This document shows, in pieces, positions 62,963 through 64,000 of a stretch of DNA of 64,000 nucleotides. Numbering within the stretch: the first letter of the stretch is position 1; each line of letters begins with the position of its first letter. The notes under the pieces are model-generated. The model was not told the DNA's origin. It made no database searches and was given only the letters and a program-made list of their open reading frames with translations. Origin of the DNA: an uncultured Lachnospiraceae bacterium (lineage in GTDB: Bacteria > Bacillota > Clostridia > Lachnospirales > Lachnospiraceae); contig CAKRHP010000004.1 of assembly GCA_934339135.1 (NCBI GenBank), positions 130,842 to 194,841 of the forward strand, in the 5' to 3' direction. Made by a program: the position numbers and the translations under genes.

Positions 62963-63763
62963 TTACATTACAATTTCACTATCAAAATATTGTTCCTGAA
63001 AATGAATCTGCCTCCCGATTTCTTCCTTTGAAAAAGTTATTCCGTCGGGCACAACCACCCACTTTTCTTCTATATCATCTTTCCTATGAACAATGGCAAT
63101 AATTTTTCCTGTAAACTTGTCTACCGGTTCATTTACACCTAATATATAAGCGTCCTGCTCTTCTCCATCCGGTGCCATAATCCCTTCAATATAACCATAA
63201 TTTACCGGATAATACATGTCTTTATGTTCCGGATGATAACTTCCCAGTGGTCTATCAACTGTGACAGTTACTGTTGTACCAATTATTACATTATCAGCAC
63301 TTTTATTAGCATGCAACACAAATCTTTGATTAGGATATCCAAATTCTTCAATCAGCTCACCCTCTTCAAACCCAAATTTCTTATATAATTTTCTAGGTGC
63401 AATTCCTTTAACATCATTTTCTCTAAATGTAGACACAGTTATATCTTTATCTCTGTCAAGCTTATCAATTGCTTCTCTTAAAAGAAGCGAAGCAATTCCC
63501 CTTTTTCGATAAGCTGGATCAACAGCCAAACAACATATCATATTATACTTCCTTGAATATAAAAGTACGCCAACAATCTCTTGTTCGTTCTTCACGCACA
63601 AAGCACGTTTGTCATTCATGAATTTCAGTACTATTATTTTGTGTTCATCTATACTCTGCTCTGTCTCTAATCCTGGAAAATTCCAACTTACTTTTCTCAC
63701 TAATCGCATCCATGAATCAATATCTGATGTTCTGCCAAATTCTACCTTCATATTTTCTATCAT
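62963..63763 (-). CDS. GNAT acetyltransferase fused to pyrophosphatase-like module
   Basis: Start at 63763 (MIENMKVEFGRTSDID) after GAGGAG gives 266 aa. The GNAT domain spans about 5-150: CCLAVDPAYRKRGIASLLLREA (motif A, RKRGIA) near 75 and ARRLYKKFGF-type motif B as PRKLYKKFGFEEG near 127. The C-terminal ~105 residues (VTVTVDRPLGSYHPEHKDM, YYPVNYGYIEGI, AIVHRKDDIEEKWVVVPDG) are close to the end of the C-N hydrolase fusion at 55473, about three quarters identical by eye. The module resembles inorganic pyrophosphatase-like proteins; its role when fused is unknown. Confidence 0.85.
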   Translation of the reverse strand: MIENMKVEFGRTSDIDSWMRLVRKVSWNFPGLETEQSIDEHKIIVLKFMNDKRALCVKNEQEIVGVLLYSRKYNMICCLAVDPAYRKRGIASLLLREAIDKLDRDKDITVSTFRENDVKGIAPRKLYKKFGFEEGELIEEFGYPNQRFVLHANKSADNVIIGTTVTVTVDRPLGSYHPEHKDMYYPVNYGYIEGIMAPDGEEQDAYILGVNEPVDKFTGKIIAIVHRKDDIEEKWVVVPDGITFSKEEIGRQIHFQEQYFDSEIVM

Positions 63764-63917
63764 TGACTATCTCCTCAAATCTGTTTTGAAACAAAATGTG
63801 CAATTTCTTTCATTATCCAGCTCATCATATCCATGAAACACACCATCTAATGGAATATTATGATCCACCAGATGTACATTATAATATAACTACAATCCTT
63901 CCTTAGATAAAACAATA

Positions 63918-64000
63918 TTACTGTTTATCCGCACGCTGCTTCCCCTTAAATTCCTTCTCTATATAACAATGTTCCTGTTTGGCAATCAACTTAAAACTGT
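63918..64000 (-). CDS. 3' end of a gene continuing beyond the window (tentative)
   Basis: A minus-strand frame runs from the window edge to a TAA at 63918-63920, reading FKLIAKQEHCYIEKEFKGKQ near its end. Only 27 codons are visible and the family is not recognisable, so it may be non-coding. Confidence 0.25.
   Translation of the reverse strand, partial: SFKLIAKQEHCYIEKEFKGKQRADKQ

Noticed and set aside
63767..63880. Minus-strand short frame ending VFHGYDELDNERNCTFCFKTDLRR
   Set aside because: No start codon with a ribosome site and no recognised family; could be a gene remnant but is unsupported.

Overview
The window looks like chromosomal DNA of a Clostridia bacterium, most likely a Lachnospiraceae gut anaerobe. 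Reasons: Firmicutes-type GGAGG ribosome sites and TTGACA/TATAAT promoters, ECF sigma/anti-sigma pairs, BASS and Gfo/Idh/MocA metabolic genes, a GH53 galactanase with Leloir-pathway remnants, AAA-ATPase-like/PD-(D/E)XK and Rpn proteins, and long surface proteins with Ser/Thr/Pro linkers. The genus cannot be fixed from sequence alone. No rRNA, tRNA, CRISPR array or intact insertion sequence was recognised.

Layout. 0-14.3 kb: edge-truncated 2-hydroxyacid dehydrogenase, a large secreted beta-helix surface protein, two ECF sigma/anti-sigma pairs flanking an HTH-ATPase-nuclease protein, adenine deaminase, a PH-domain membrane protein, an LRAT-like hydrolase and an Rpn-type nuclease. 14.5-22.8 kb: an AT-rich minus-strand cluster of unfamiliar proteins (three ~400 aa paralogues, two with N-terminal zinc ribbons; three tiny Cys-rich proteins; a TerB-like protein; a PARG-like macrodomain protein; an HTH protein). 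22.8-34.3 kb: a Ser/Thr kinase with a secreted GLUG-like protein, a TrpXYZ-like ABC importer operon, an oxidoreductase, a BASS transporter, a truncated SWIM/SNF2 helicase, and a second kinase divergent from a small regulator. 34.3-36.3 kb: an XRE repressor with palindromic operators, a DUF4352 protein, and a possible PBECR4-like nuclease behind a structured leader. 36.4-46.1 kb: a response regulator/histidine kinase/FtsX-type ABC module, GH53, a head-to-head junction of truncated GH42 and galE, a palindromic element, an XRE regulator and a dGTPase.

46.2-64 kb is a strongly AT-rich defence island: XRE repressor, MutT, PLD-helicase-DUF3427, an OLD-like ATPase with a TOPRIM-type region, a retron (NDT/winged-helix effector, reverse transcriptase, and a msr-msd RNA located here between the two genes), a 1276 aa NACHT NTPase, decayed ABC transporter and FN3-protein remnants, and two proteins carrying the same pyrophosphatase-like C-terminal module on different N-terminal enzymes. 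A GNAT acetyltransferase gene sits behind a complete transcription-attenuation leader: consensus promoter, 20-codon leader peptide, antiterminator-capable stems and an intrinsic terminator.

Strongest discoveries: the retron ncRNA with its a1/a2 repeats and branching G; the leader-peptide attenuator of the GNAT gene; the zinc-ribbon/TerB/PARG cluster as a candidate undescribed system; and the GH42/galE rearrangement breakpoint.
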